Shown in pieces: positions 1 through 8,996 of a stretch of DNA of 64,000 nt. Below the pieces are notes generated by a model that worked only from the letters and a program-made list of their open reading frames with translations, was not told the DNA's origin and searched no databases. Numbering within the stretch: position 1 is the first letter of the stretch; every line of letters begins with the position of its first letter. The stretch comes from Bin52 sp965213935 (GTDB lineage: Bacteria; Pseudomonadota; Alphaproteobacteria; Thalassobaculales; Thalassobaculaceae), in the NCBI GenBank assembly GCA_965213935.1, contig CBDCAO010000011.1, forward strand, positions 1 to 64,000. Reading direction: 5' to 3'. The position numbers and the translations under genes were made by a program.

Positions 1-2
1 CG

Positions 3-266
3 CAGTCGCGGATCCTCGAGGTCCACGGCGAGAGGATGATCACGCGCAGCTTCGCGCCGGGGTTCAGGATCGAACTGCACCAGAAGGACCTCAACCTGGC
101 GCTGCAGGGCGCGCGTTCGCTCGGGATCAGCCTGCCGAACACGGCGACCGCGCAGGAACTGTTCAATTCCTGCGCCGCTCACGGTGACCAGGTCCTCGAC
201 CACTCGGGTATGGTGACCGCGCTCGAACGCATGGCCGGGCACGTAGTGGCCGGAGACGGGGACTAA
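3..266 (+). CDS. 2-hydroxy-3-oxopropionate (tartronate semialdehyde) reductase, C-terminal part
   Basis: The reading frame enters from outside the window, so only the last 87 residues are seen. They carry the helical C-terminal domain of the beta-hydroxyacid dehydrogenase family, with the segment FRIELHQKDLNLAL (the conserved catalytic-lysine region, here HQKD) followed by a typical tail ending in a helix (ALERMAGH). Enzymes of this kind reduce tartronate semialdehyde to glycerate with NAD(P)H in glyoxylate metabolism. The family is clear, but the exact substrate cannot be settled without the N-terminal Rossmann domain. The stop codon overlaps by 4 bp the end of the convergent small membrane-protein gene. 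Confidence 0.8.
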   Translation, partial: QSRILEVHGERMITRSFAPGFRIELHQKDLNLALQGARSLGISLPNTATAQELFNSCAAHGDQVLDHSGMVTALERMAGHVVAGDGD

Positions 267-511
267 TCCGGCGGCAATCCGCCGGCTCGCCAGACCACGA
301 GGGTGGCAAACCCGTAGACGGCGAGAAACACCCCGCCAATGGCGCCGAACAGGACAGCCGCGTCCGCCTGTCCCTGCCCCAGGGCGACCAGGCTCGCTCC
401 GAAACAGAGCGCCATCCCCAGGACCGTGCGGAATGGCTGGCGGATGAACTTGCGCCGGGCAAGCTGCCGGCAGGTCTCGCGCGACAGCATCAGCCCGGAA
501 GCCGGGGGCAC
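263..511 (-). CDS. small hypothetical membrane protein
   Basis: An 82-residue frame with two predicted membrane segments (about residues 28-46 and 50-72: a small-residue hydrophobic stretch FRTVLGMALCFGASLVAL and then AAVLFGAIGGVFLAVYGFA). The N-terminus is basic (RKFIRQPFR), which would place it in the cytoplasm. I do not recognise the family. The gene is convergent with the preceding reductase and overlaps its stop by 4 bp. It is kept because the hydrophobicity pattern is coherent and no better frame occupies this stretch; it could still be spurious. Confidence 0.45.
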   Translation of the reverse strand: MPPASGLMLSRETCRQLARRKFIRQPFRTVLGMALCFGASLVALGQGQADAAVLFGAIGGVFLAVYGFATLVVWRAGGLPPD

Positions 512-625
512 ATCCCGTTCGGGGTCGGACCGACCGCCCGGTCAGGCAGCACGGTATGGAGCGTGAGCGGGTGTTCGGGTTGACATCGGGGAGAGGGTCT
601 CACCGGCAGGTGCGCCGACGGTGCC

Positions 626-1438
626 TCAGCCGAGCCAGCGCTTGCGGCGGCGGTAGTGCTTCACGTCCTTGAAGCTTTTCTTGTCGCCCTGGGAAATACC
701 GAGATAGAATTCCTTCACGTCCTCGTTTTCCGACAGTGTCGCCGCGTCACCCTCCATGACCACGCGGCCGTTTTCGAGAATGTAGCCACTGTCGGCGTAG
801 CGTAGCGCCATGGCGGCGTTCTGCTCGGCCAGCAGGATCGAGACTCCCTGCTCCTTGTTGAGCAGGGAGACGATTCCGAAGATCTCCTCGACCAGCTGCG
901 GCGCCAGCCCCATCGATGGTTCGTCGAGCAGCATCAGCCGCGGCCGGGCCATCAGGGCGCGGCCGATGGCGGTCATCTGTTGCTCTCCGCCGGAGATGTA
1001 GCCGGCGAGCGACCTCGAGCGTTCCTTCAGCCGCGGAAAGTAGCCGTACACCATCTCCAGGTCCGAGGCGATGCCGCTTCGGTCACCTCCGCGGGTGTAG
1101 GCTCCGGTCAGGAGGTTTTCCTCGACCGTCAGATGCTCGAAGCAGTGGCGGCCCTCCATGACCTGGATGACACCGCGCTTGACCAGGTCACTCGGCGTCA
1201 GGGCCTGGACCTGCTGGTCGCGATGGATGATCGACCCCTTGGTGACCTCGCCCCGCTCGGTTCCGAGCAGGTTCGAGATCGCTTTCAGCGTCGTGGTCTT
1301 CCCGGCGCCGTTGGCGCCGAGGAGGGCGACGACGCCCCCCTCGGGCACCTCGAGCGAGACGCCTTTCAACACCAGGATCACATGGTCGTAGATGACCTCG
1401 ATGTTGTTGACCGTCAGCAGGCTCGCACTGTCGTTCAC
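626..1438 (-). CDS. livF: branched-chain amino acid-type ABC transporter, ATP-binding protein LivF
   Basis: ATPase subunit of a LivFGHMK (HAAT-family) importer acting at the cytoplasmic face of the inner membrane. Walker A GANGAGKTT lies at about residues 42-50, the Q-loop region at GVIQVMEGRHCF (the usual LivF form), the signature SGGEQQ at about 150, and Walker B LMLLDEPSMGLAP at about 168. Its 270 residues are some 35 longer than the usual LivF because of a basic C-terminal tail (KHYRRRKRWLG). It is the last gene of the minus-strand operon, 64 bp after the binding-protein gene. The family is certain; the transported substrate is not. Confidence 0.93.
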   Translation of the reverse strand: MNDSASLLTVNNIEVIYDHVILVLKGVSLEVPEGGVVALLGANGAGKTTTLKAISNLLGTERGEVTKGSIIHRDQQVQALTPSDLVKRGVIQVMEGRHCFEHLTVEENLLTGAYTRGGDRSGIASDLEMVYGYFPRLKERSRSLAGYISGGEQQMTAIGRALMARPRLMLLDEPSMGLAPQLVEEIFGIVSLLNKEQGVSILLAEQNAAMALRYADSGYILENGRVVMEGDAATLSENEDVKEFYLGISQGDKKSFKDVKHYRRRKRWLG

Positions 1439-1502
1439 GTCTCACATCCCTGTGTTGCGATGCCGGGCGTGCCCGGCATCATGAGCCTGCGCAACCCCGG
1501 GG

Positions 1503-2813
1503 TCAGCAGGCAGCGGGGGTCACGTTGTTCTCTTCCGCGAACTTCATCGCGTCGGCTTCCATCATCGGGCGCACCAGGTCGGTCATGACCGGGATCCAGT
1601 CGCTGATGACGTTCCACTCCTTCTTCATGGCGTCCCACTGCTGGAACAGCACCGGATGTCCGCCCTCGTGGTCGTCACACGACACCTTCATGTCCGGGAA
1701 TCCGGCCAGTCCGATGCGTTCCCAGTCGGCCTGGGACATGTCGGTGTTCTCCAGCGCCCAGCGCATCTGCTCGCCGTTCGGGACCTTGACACCGAAGTGA
1801 TCCTGGGCCTTGCGGATCGCCTCGACCACCATGATGTGGTTGAACAGGCCGCGGATGTAGAGCACCTCTCCGGTCCTGTCTGCGTCGCCGGCGCCGAGGC
1901 CGGCGTCATAGACATGCTTCTGGATGTCTGCATGCAGCTTGGTGTCGCCGCCGGGGGTGTGGAACGTGGCCGAGAGATAGCCGTGCGCACCTTCCGCGGC
2001 CGGAAGCACGTCGTTCTCCGAACCTGACCACCAGTTGCCGATGAACCGGTCCATCGGATACCCTTGGGCTGCCGCTTCCTTGACCGCGACCTGGTTCATC
2101 ACGCCCCAGCCGGACATGAAGATCCAGTCGGGCTTCAGCCGGCGGATCTGCAGCCATGTTGCCTTCTGTTCCTGGCCCGGATGGTCAACCGCGAGCAGGG
2201 TCAATTCGAACCCGTACTTCTCGGCGAGTGCCTCGAGCGTCGGATTGGCTTCCTTGCCATAGGCCGAATTGTGATAGATGTGGGCGATCTTCTTGCCCTT
2301 CAGGGCATCCATCCCGCCTTCCTTGTCGCCGATGAAACTGACAACAGCGGTCGCCTGCGACCAGTACGTCGCCGGGAAGTTGAAGACCCACGGGAACACC
2401 GATCCGACCGCGGCCGAGGTGCGGCCGTAGCCCATGGTCAGCAACGGAATGCCGTCGGCTGCCGTCTTGGGGATCAGCTGGTAGGTGATGCCCGTCGAGT
2501 TCGGAATGATGACGACAGGGTTCTTGGCCTTGAGCTTCTCGTAGCACTCGACACCGACCTTGGTGTTGTAGCCGGTCTCGCATTCCTCGTAGACCAGCTT
2601 CACGCCGTTGACGCCGCCGTCGCGCTCGTTGATCAGCGTGACATAGTCCTTGAAGCCGTTGGCGAACGGAATGCCGTTCGGGGCATAGGCGCCGGTGCGG
2701 TAGACAAGGCCCGGCAAGAAGATCTCGTCTGCCGCGATGGCCACCTCCGCGGCCACCATGCCGGCGAGGCCGGCCGTGGTGACGGCGGCCACTGCAAGTT
2801 TCCTGAATTTCAT
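1503..2813 (-). CDS. ABC transporter periplasmic substrate-binding protein (Peripla_BP_6)
   Basis: A 436-residue type I periplasmic binding protein. The N-terminus is a classical Sec signal peptide (basic MKFRK, hydrophobic core, AAEVAIAADE cleavage region near residue 28). The mature part follows the leucine/isoleucine/valine-binding fold (DYVTLINERDGGVNGVKLVYEECET, later AHIYHNSAYGKEA and TWLQIRRLKPDWIFMSGWG). The start is fixed by a very strong ribosome-binding site (GGAAGGAGGAGGG, 4 bases before the ATG on the minus strand). In this operon it sits between livM and livF. Proteins of this subgroup often bind aromatic or short fatty acids rather than amino acids, and the acyl-CoA ligase at the operon head points the same way; that is inference. 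Confidence 0.92.
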   Translation of the reverse strand: MKFRKLAVAAVTTAGLAGMVAAEVAIAADEIFLPGLVYRTGAYAPNGIPFANGFKDYVTLINERDGGVNGVKLVYEECETGYNTKVGVECYEKLKAKNPVVIIPNSTGITYQLIPKTAADGIPLLTMGYGRTSAAVGSVFPWVFNFPATYWSQATAVVSFIGDKEGGMDALKGKKIAHIYHNSAYGKEANPTLEALAEKYGFELTLLAVDHPGQEQKATWLQIRRLKPDWIFMSGWGVMNQVAVKEAAAQGYPMDRFIGNWWSGSENDVLPAAEGAHGYLSATFHTPGGDTKLHADIQKHVYDAGLGAGDADRTGEVLYIRGLFNHIMVVEAIRKAQDHFGVKVPNGEQMRWALENTDMSQADWERIGLAGFPDMKVSCDDHEGGHPVLFQQWDAMKKEWNVISDWIPVMTDLVRPMMEADAMKFAEENNVTPAAC

Positions 2814-3049
2814 GGTTTCCCTCCTCCTTCCATCAGGATTCCGGCCCGGGACAGATCCCGGTGGACACCCGGACAGGAGCGGTCCGTTGGTCCGCGGGGA
2901 TGCGACCGGTCACTAGTGTCTGGTGACATTGCGGTCCCCTGTGCCGGTTGGGCGTACCCGTTCCGGGTACCCTGGTTGGACGACGCCGGGGTCACGGGAC
3001 TTCCCGCGAGGTCTTCCGGCATCGCCGCGACGCGCGTTGTTTCTCCACC
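2814..3049. other. intergenic region between livM and the binding-protein gene
   Basis: This 236-bp stretch carries no credible gene. It contains a perfect 7-bp stem with a 3-base loop at 2954-2970 (GTACCCG/CGGGTAC) and, next to the downstream gene, the strong Shine-Dalgarno sequence of the binding protein. An internal hairpin between permease and binding-protein genes is commonly used to raise the level of the binding-protein transcript. That role is inference, as no T-tract or promoter is evident. Confidence 0.4.
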
Positions 3050-4126
3050 CTAGTGCGGGAATGGCCACATGCGCAGCTTCTCCTTGATGATCTGCCACAG
3101 CCGCGCCATTCCGTGCGGCTCGACGATCAGGAAGAAGATGATCAGCCCGCCAAACAACATAAACTCAAAATGCTTCGCGGTCACGGCCTGCAGGCCCAGC
3201 CCGCCGACCATGAAGTTGGTCAGCAGGATCGGTGTGAGCACGATGAAGGCGGCGCCGAGGAACGAGCCCAGCATGCTTCCCAGCCCGCCGATGATGATCA
3301 TGAACAGCACCTGGAACGACACGTTGATGTCGAAGGCCTCGGCGGTCTCGACACTGCCCAGCCACAGCGAGAGCGCCATGGCTCCGGCCACTCCGACGTA
3401 GAAGGAACTGACCGAGAATGCCAGCAGCTTGGTCTGGAACGGCCTGAACCCGATCAGTTCCGCGGCGATGTCCATGTCGCGGATCGCCATCCAGGACCTG
3501 CCGATCGGACCGCGCACGAGGTTCTTGGCCGCCAGCGCCAGGATGGCGACGAACACGAGACAGAACAGGTAGCGATGCATGGCGTCGGCCTCGGCGCCCG
3601 TGATGGTGATGCCGAACACGTCGCGCGGCGGCATGGTGATGGTGCCTGACGGGGTGTAGTTCTGGAACCATGCCACCTTGTTGAACAGCCAGCTCAGGAA
3701 GAACTGGGCCGCGAGCGTGGCGACGGCGAGATAGAAACCCTTGATTCGCAATGACGGGATACCGAACAGCAGGCCGACGAGCGCGGTGATCACGCCCGAC
3801 AGCAGCAGGACGATGATGAAGTCGAGTTCCGGGAACCCGGTGGTGAGCTTGTAGCAGGCGACCGCTCCCACCGCCATGAACCCGCCGGTTCCGAGCGACA
3901 GCTGGCCGCAGTAGCCGGTCAGGATGTTGAGCCCGATCGCCGCCAGCGAGAAGATCATCACCGGGATCAGGATCGCCTGGAACAGGTACTCGTTGCCGAA
4001 TGCCGGGAACACCACCAGGGCAACCAGCAGCATCAATGCGACGCCCCACTGGTCCTGGCGGAGCGGAAAGATGGCCTGGTCGGCAGCGTAGCTTGCCTTG
4101 AACTGGCCCGCTTCACGATAGAACAT
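3050..4126 (-). CDS. livM: branched-chain amino acid-type ABC transporter permease LivM
   Basis: A 358-residue inner-membrane permease with about nine hydrophobic segments. It carries the LivM hallmarks GYCGQLSLGTGGFMAVGA (about residues 68-85) and the cytoplasmic coupling motif WMAIRDMDIAAELIGF (about 212-227), which contacts the ATPase subunits. The C-terminal segment GGLGSMLGSFLGAAFIV is also typical. It is 3 bp downstream of livH and so cotranscribed. Its length is normal for the family. Confidence 0.93.
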   Translation of the reverse strand: MFYREAGQFKASYAADQAIFPLRQDQWGVALMLLVALVVFPAFGNEYLFQAILIPVMIFSLAAIGLNILTGYCGQLSLGTGGFMAVGAVACYKLTTGFPELDFIIVLLLSGVITALVGLLFGIPSLRIKGFYLAVATLAAQFFLSWLFNKVAWFQNYTPSGTITMPPRDVFGITITGAEADAMHRYLFCLVFVAILALAAKNLVRGPIGRSWMAIRDMDIAAELIGFRPFQTKLLAFSVSSFYVGVAGAMALSLWLGSVETAEAFDINVSFQVLFMIIIGGLGSMLGSFLGAAFIVLTPILLTNFMVGGLGLQAVTAKHFEFMLFGGLIIFFLIVEPHGMARLWQIIKEKLRMWPFPH

Positions 4127-4129
4127 GCG

Positions 4130-5101
4130 TCAGACCCTCTCGATAATCTTCTCGCCGAACAGGCCCTGTGGCCGGAACAGCAGGAACACCAGCGCGACCA
4201 CGTAGGCAAACCAGTTCTCGATCGCGCCGTTGACCAGCGGCCCCCAGTACACCTCCGCCACCTTCTCGCCGACACCGATGATCAGGCCGCCGACGATGGC
4301 GCCGGGGACCGAGGTGAACCCGCCGAGAATCAGCACCGGCAGCGCCTTCAGCGCGATCAGGGACAGGCTGAACTGCACGCCCGACTTGGAACCCCACATG
4401 ATCCCGGCGACCAGTGCTACCAGGCCGGCAACGGACCAGACGATGATCCAGATGTTCTTGAGAGGGATGCCGACGGAAAGCGCTGCCTGGTGGTCATCGG
4501 CGACCGCGCGCAGGGCCCGGCCGGTCCGGGTCCACTGGAAGAACAGGGCAAGCACCACGACAAGGACGGTGGCGACCGCTGCCGCGACCAGGTCGAAGAC
4601 CTGGATCTGGATGTCGCCGAGCATGAAGAAGCCGGTGGGAATGCCGACATCCAGCGCCTTGACCTCGCTTCCCCAGATCGTGTCGCCGAGTCCCTCGAGA
4701 ACGAAGGCAAGGCCGATGGTCGACATGAACATGATGATCTGGTCCTGGTTGACCAGCGGGCGCAACATGATCCGTTCGACCGCGATGGCCAGCAGCACCA
4801 TTACCAGCAGGGTCAGCACGATGGCGACCCACGCCGGCAGTTCCGGCAACGCCTTGTCGAGGCTGAACGGCACGGTTCCGGTCATCAGCCCGACCAGGGT
4901 GAGGGCCGCAAACAGCGCGAAGACACCCTGTGCGAAGTTGAACACCCCGGATGCCTTGAAGATCAGCACGAAACCGAGGGCGACCAGCGAGTACATCACG
5001 CCGGACATCAGTCCGCCGAACACCACCTCCAGGAAGAAGGCCGGGTACTCGGCCATGTCGAGGATCGGTCCGAACACGACCAGGTCGATGAAGTTCATCA
5101 T
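4130..5101 (-). CDS. livH: branched-chain amino acid-type ABC transporter permease LivH
   Basis: A 323-residue permease with about eight membrane segments. FGGLMSGVMYSLVALGFVLIFKASGVFNFAQG near the N-terminus is the diagnostic LivH motif (family form G...YaL.AlG..LIyg..g..NFAhG), and the coupling loop RALRAVADDHQAALSVGIPL is at about residue 200. It forms the membrane heterodimer with LivM. The start ATG lies 37 bp after livG. The C-terminal LFGEKIIERV also matches the family end. Confidence 0.93.
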   Translation of the reverse strand: MMNFIDLVVFGPILDMAEYPAFFLEVVFGGLMSGVMYSLVALGFVLIFKASGVFNFAQGVFALFAALTLVGLMTGTVPFSLDKALPELPAWVAIVLTLLVMVLLAIAVERIMLRPLVNQDQIIMFMSTIGLAFVLEGLGDTIWGSEVKALDVGIPTGFFMLGDIQIQVFDLVAAAVATVLVVVLALFFQWTRTGRALRAVADDHQAALSVGIPLKNIWIIVWSVAGLVALVAGIMWGSKSGVQFSLSLIALKALPVLILGGFTSVPGAIVGGLIIGVGEKVAEVYWGPLVNGAIENWFAYVVALVFLLFRPQGLFGEKIIERV

Positions 5102-5138
5102 GGTGTTGTCTCTTTCCCCGTGCGCCCTGCAGCCGTGC

Positions 5139-5945
5139 TCAGTGTGACACGCCGAGGTAGGCGTCGATCACATTCTGGTCGTTCTTGACCTCGTCCGGCG
5201 TTCCGTCGGCGATCTTCTCGCCGTGGTCCAGCACCACCACCCGGTCCGACAGGTCCATGACTACGCCCATGTCATGCTCGATCAGGGCGATGGTGGTTCC
5301 GAACTCGTCGTTGACGTCGAGGACGAACCGGCACATGTCCTGTTTTTCCTCGAGGTTCATGCCTGCCATCGGCTCGTCGAGCAGCAGCAGGTCGGGCTCG
5401 GCCGCGAGCGCCCGGCCAAGCTCGACGCGCTTCTGCAGGCCGTAGGGCAGCCGTCCGACCGGGACCTTGCGGATCGCCTCGATTTCCAGGAAATCGATGA
5501 CCCGTTCCACATGCTCGCGGTTGGCGATTTCCTCGCGCTGGGTCGGTCCATAATAGATCATCGCCGGCAGCAGACTGGTCCGCCAGTTCTTCATCTTCAG
5601 GTTGCGGCCGGTCATGATGTTATCCAGCGTCGTCATGCCCTTGAACAGCGCAACGTTCTGGAAGGTCCGGGCAATTCCGCCGGCCGCCGCCTCGTGGGGA
5701 CGCATCTGCCGGCGCACCACCCCGCGGAACAGGATCTGTCCCTGCTGCGGGTGGTAGAACCCGTTGATGACGTTGAGCATCGAGGTCTTGCCGGCTCCGT
5801 TCGGGCCGATGATGGCGCGGATCTCGCCCTTCAGGATGTCGAAGCTCACGTCGCGAATGGCGCGGACCGCGCCGAACGACAGGGTGATGTTCTCGACCGA
5901 CAGGATGACCTCCGGTTCGTCCTCGGTCCGTTCAGCGGCACTCAT
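5139..5945 (-). CDS. livG: branched-chain amino acid-type ABC transporter, ATP-binding protein LivG
   Basis: ATPase subunit with Walker A GPNGAGKTS, Walker B LLLLDEPMAGMNLEEK, and the LivG-type insertion between Q-loop and signature (TLDNIMTGRNLKMKNWRTSLLP). The signature is degenerate, read as LPYGLQKRVELGRAL as usual for LivG. The reading frame is open upstream to 6038, but the ATG at 5945 is chosen because it is preceded by GGGAGGAAAACGCCG and because the longer version would run into the ligase gene. A 40-bp gap follows the ligase stop, which is consistent with one transcript. Confidence 0.92.
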   Translation of the reverse strand: MSAAERTEDEPEVILSVENITLSFGAVRAIRDVSFDILKGEIRAIIGPNGAGKTSMLNVINGFYHPQQGQILFRGVVRRQMRPHEAAAGGIARTFQNVALFKGMTTLDNIMTGRNLKMKNWRTSLLPAMIYYGPTQREEIANREHVERVIDFLEIEAIRKVPVGRLPYGLQKRVELGRALAAEPDLLLLDEPMAGMNLEEKQDMCRFVLDVNDEFGTTIALIEHDMGVVMDLSDRVVVLDHGEKIADGTPDEVKNDQNVIDAYLGVSH

Positions 5946-5985
5946 CGCGGCGTTTTCCTCCCTGGACCTGGCGGACGCCGACCGG

Positions 5986-7935
5986 TCACGATGACCCGGC
6001 AGACATGGTGGCCACGTTGCGGATCTTGACGTCGGCATTGAACTCGCCCACCCGGCCGTCCTCGAAGGTCACCCGCGAGCTGACCTGGATGTGGTCGCGG
6101 TCGGAGTACAGTGCCTCGATCAGGTCGTTGTAGCGGTCGCCGATGATCCGGCGCCTCAGCTTTCGGGTCCGCGTCAGCTCGCCGTCGTCGGCGTCGAGCT
6201 CCTTGTGCAGGATCAGGAAGCGCCGGATCTGCGACGACGCAAGGGTGCTGTCGCGCGCGAGATCCCGGTTGACTTCCTCGATGTTGCTCTGGATCAGGTC
6301 GTAGACCTGGTCCTGCTGCGAAAGATCCATGTAACCGGAGTAACCGAGACCTTCACGCTCGGCGAAGTTGCCGACCGCCTCCAGGTCGATGTTGATGAAG
6401 GCGGTGGCGTAGTCACGGCCGGTCCCGTGGGCGACGGCCTCGCGGATGAAGGGGTAGAACTTCAGCTTGTTCTCGATGTATTGCGGCGCGAACACGGTGC
6501 CGTCGGTCATGGTGCCCACGTCCCTGGCCCGGTCGATGATCTTGATGTGACCGCTGTCGGTGAGGATCCCGGCGTCGCCGGTGTGAACCCAGCCGTCGGC
6601 ATCCAGTGTTTCCGAGGTGGCATCGTCGTTTCGGTAGTAGCCGAGGAAGTTTCCCGGACTGCGGTAGAGCAGTTCGCCCGCGTCGGTGAACCTGACCTCG
6701 ACTTCCGGCGCAGGCGGTCCGACCGTATCAAGCCTGGCGTCGCCGTTTCGCTGCAAGCAGACGTAGGCGCAGCTCTCGGTCTGGCCGTAGAGCTGCTTCA
6801 GGTTGACCCCGATCGAGCGGTAGAACGAAAACACCTCCTCTCCGAGCGGAGCGCCGCCGGTATAGGCGATCGAGGTGCGTGAAAATCCGAGCGTGTTCTT
6901 CAGCGGGCCATAGATGCAGAACTCGTAGAACCGGTACATGAGCCGGTCGACCAGACCCACGGCCTCCCCGTTCAGGATCGGCTCACCGACCCGGTGCGCC
7001 AGCGCGATTGCCTGCTTGTACAGCGCCTGCTTGATCCGTGCTGCGTCCGCGATCCGGATGCCGATCTGGGTCAGGAAGTTCTCGAATATTGCCGGTGGGG
7101 CGATGAACAGCGTCGGTCCGATGTCGCGCAGGTCGGCAACCAGGGTGTCGGGGCTTTCCGGGCAGTTCACGGTAAAACCGGTCACGTGGTGCTGGGCGTG
7201 CGAGATGAAATGGTCTCCGACCCAGGCCAGCGGCAGGTAGGCCAGCACTTCCTCGTCCTCGCCGAGACCCTCGAGGTCGCGGGCGAGCCTCGCCGACCTG
7301 CACAGCGCGTCGTAGGAAAGCATGACTCCCTTCGGAGTGCCGGTGGTCCCGGAGGTGTAGACGATGATCGCCAGGTCGGAACCGGTTCCGAGTGCGACCT
7401 GCTCGTCAAAGAAGCCGGGATTGGCGCGGTCGAATTCGCGACCCGCCTCGCGCAACGCGTCGATCGAGTGGATGTCGGGCTGCTCGTAGCGGCGCATGCC
7501 CTTGTGTTCCTCGTAGATCAGGTGCTCGATCTCCGGCATCCGGTCGCGCATGGTCTCGATCTTGTCGATCTGCTCCTGGTCCTGGCACATGGCAAACCGG
7601 ACGCCGGCATGGTCAAGGACATAGGTCATCTCCTCGGCAACGCTGTCGGCATACAGCGGGACCGGGATGCCGCCGACCGACTGAATGGCGTCAAAGGAGA
7701 TGTACATCAGCGTCGTGTTCTGGCCGATCAGCGCCACCTTGTCGCCGCGCTTCATTCCGAGCGAGGCCAGACCCAGCCCGGTCTCCCGGGCGATATCGGC
7801 GGCCTGTTGCCAGGTCCGTGTCTGCCAGATTCCGAGATACTTCTGCCGGTAGGCCGGCCGGTCTCCCCGGGTCCGGGCGTTCTCGAGCAGGAGCTTGGGA
7901 AAGGTGTCGGCCTGGCCGTGCCGGGGCTCGTTCAT
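5986..7935 (-). CDS. AMP-dependent long-chain/aryl acyl-CoA synthetase
   Basis: An adenylate-forming ligase of 649 residues that converts a carboxylic acid, ATP and CoA into an acyl-CoA. Motif A3 YTSGTTGTPKGVMLS is at about residue 203, a YGQTES motif at about 410, and the A7/A8 region GWVHTGDAGILTDSGHIKIIDRARD at about 475-500. The A10 lysine region TRTRKLRRR lies near the C-terminus. The length and the GTMTDGTVFAPQYIENKLKF segment resemble long-chain fatty acid ligases of the FadD15/FAA type. ATG 7935 was preferred over 7959 because a GCGAGGCGG motif precedes it. As the first gene of the liv operon it probably activates the imported acid. The substrate is unknown. Confidence 0.88.
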   Translation of the reverse strand: MNEPRHGQADTFPKLLLENARTRGDRPAYRQKYLGIWQTRTWQQAADIARETGLGLASLGMKRGDKVALIGQNTTLMYISFDAIQSVGGIPVPLYADSVAEEMTYVLDHAGVRFAMCQDQEQIDKIETMRDRMPEIEHLIYEEHKGMRRYEQPDIHSIDALREAGREFDRANPGFFDEQVALGTGSDLAIIVYTSGTTGTPKGVMLSYDALCRSARLARDLEGLGEDEEVLAYLPLAWVGDHFISHAQHHVTGFTVNCPESPDTLVADLRDIGPTLFIAPPAIFENFLTQIGIRIADAARIKQALYKQAIALAHRVGEPILNGEAVGLVDRLMYRFYEFCIYGPLKNTLGFSRTSIAYTGGAPLGEEVFSFYRSIGVNLKQLYGQTESCAYVCLQRNGDARLDTVGPPAPEVEVRFTDAGELLYRSPGNFLGYYRNDDATSETLDADGWVHTGDAGILTDSGHIKIIDRARDVGTMTDGTVFAPQYIENKLKFYPFIREAVAHGTGRDYATAFINIDLEAVGNFAEREGLGYSGYMDLSQQDQVYDLIQSNIEEVNRDLARDSTLASSQIRRFLILHKELDADDGELTRTRKLRRRIIGDRYNDLIEALYSDRDHIQVSSRVTFEDGRVGEFNADVKIRNVATMSAGSS

Positions 7936-8471
7936 GCGTCCGCCTCGCAACAGTGCCACGGACCCGGACGGCGGTCCCGGTCCGTCTCCCGCAGTTTGAT
8001 GCGCGACTATAGTTAACCGACCGCAGCAAGAAAGAACTTTTTTGCAGCGTGGAACGCGCTTCCCGGTGCCCGGTGCGCCGGGGCCGACCCGTCAGTCGAG
8101 CTCGAACACGTGCAATGCGGACCGGCTGGCCTCGATCAACCACGGGTTGCAGGCCACACCCGGTCCTGGATCGTATCTGCGCCGGGAGAGTGTCAGGAAG
8201 ACGCCGCGCGGCCGGTCGCCCGCACGATACGGTCCCTGGCGTGCCTGATCCCGTTTCGGGCCATGCCGAAACCTGCATCGTCGCGCGTACGGTTCGCGTT
8301 GCCATGACGCCGGCGGTTGCCTACCGTGCCCCCGGCCATTTCGGTCGGCCGTCGGGCTGACCGGGCATGCCACGCCGTACCCGAGCGTGCCCGGGCACGG
8401 GACAGCGGACGGGCGGCACCCGCACATGTCACCCGCTTCCGGTCACGATACGGTGCGAAGGAGAAAGAACA
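7936..8471. promoter_or_regulatory. divergent intergenic region with possible promoter for the ligase-liv operon
   Basis: No credible gene is seen in these 536 bp. On the minus strand TATAGT (8006-8011) is preceded by TTCTTG (8027-8032) with a 15-bp spacer, inside the only AT-rich patch of the region (about 7995-8045). This could be the operon promoter about 70 bp before the ligase start. The spacing is short of the 17-bp optimum, so the call is weak. On the plus strand GAAGGAG at about 8457 is the ribosome-binding site of the next gene. Confidence 0.25.
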
Positions 8472-8996
8472 ATGCCGAGGGAGTTTACCGTCGCCAATTT
8501 CCGTCACGTTGCCGACGGCCTGCAGGAAGGCCAGTTCGCCATCGGAGAACGCCGGCGGGTTACGGGCCTGGACGATCTGGACCCGATTTACCGCGACCTG
8601 CTTGACCGGCCGATTGTCGTCACCCTCGCCGTCATCGGACCCGACGGCCGCCCGGGACTCACGCCGATGTGGTTCGACCACGAAAACGGGAAAATCCTGG
8701 TCAACACGGCGTCGCACCGCGCCAAGTGCGGCTGGATCCGCAAGAATCCGCAGCTGACTGTCCTGTTGGTGAATCCCGACAATCCCTATCACTGGGTCAG
8801 CATCAAGTGCACCGTGGAAAGCGAACTGCACGAAGACGGGCCGGACGGTGCGCGGGTGACGGCGCAACTCAACCGCATCTGGCAAAAGTATACGGGTGAT
8901 TCGGGTGAGTACGGTTTGCGTGACCCGGGGATCACCGAGCGCCGGGTGCTGTTCGAGTGCCGGGTCGACCGGATCGCCACCTTCGGCAAACCGTAG
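8472..8996 (+). CDS. PPOX-class (pyridoxamine 5'-phosphate oxidase-like) flavin-binding protein
   Basis: A 174-residue protein of the split-barrel FMN/F420-binding fold. The segment PIVVTLAVIGPDGRPGLTPMWFDHENGKILVNTASHRAKCGWIRKNPQLTVLLV (written here as the pattern: beta-strand, G-x-P-x-x-x-P-M-W-F, then the phosphate-binding basic helix HRAKCGWIRKNP) is diagnostic. Such proteins are cytoplasmic oxidoreductases with variable substrates. The frame is open upstream, but ATG 8472 has GAAGGAGAAAGAACA in front and starts where family members do. It is divergent from the ligase operon. The natural substrate cannot be assigned. Confidence 0.82.
   Translation: MPREFTVANFRHVADGLQEGQFAIGERRRVTGLDDLDPIYRDLLDRPIVVTLAVIGPDGRPGLTPMWFDHENGKILVNTASHRAKCGWIRKNPQLTVLLVNPDNPYHWVSIKCTVESELHEDGPDGARVTAQLNRIWQKYTGDSGEYGLRDPGITERRVLFECRVDRIATFGKP

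Noticed and set aside
2954..2970. Hairpin in the livM to binding-protein gap as a terminator
   Set aside because: No T-run follows on the transcribed strand, and the operon continues; noted only as a possible mRNA-stability element.
5946..6038. N-terminal extension of LivG
   Set aside because: Overlaps the ligase end; the internal ATG at 5945 has a good ribosome-binding site and the normal LivG start.
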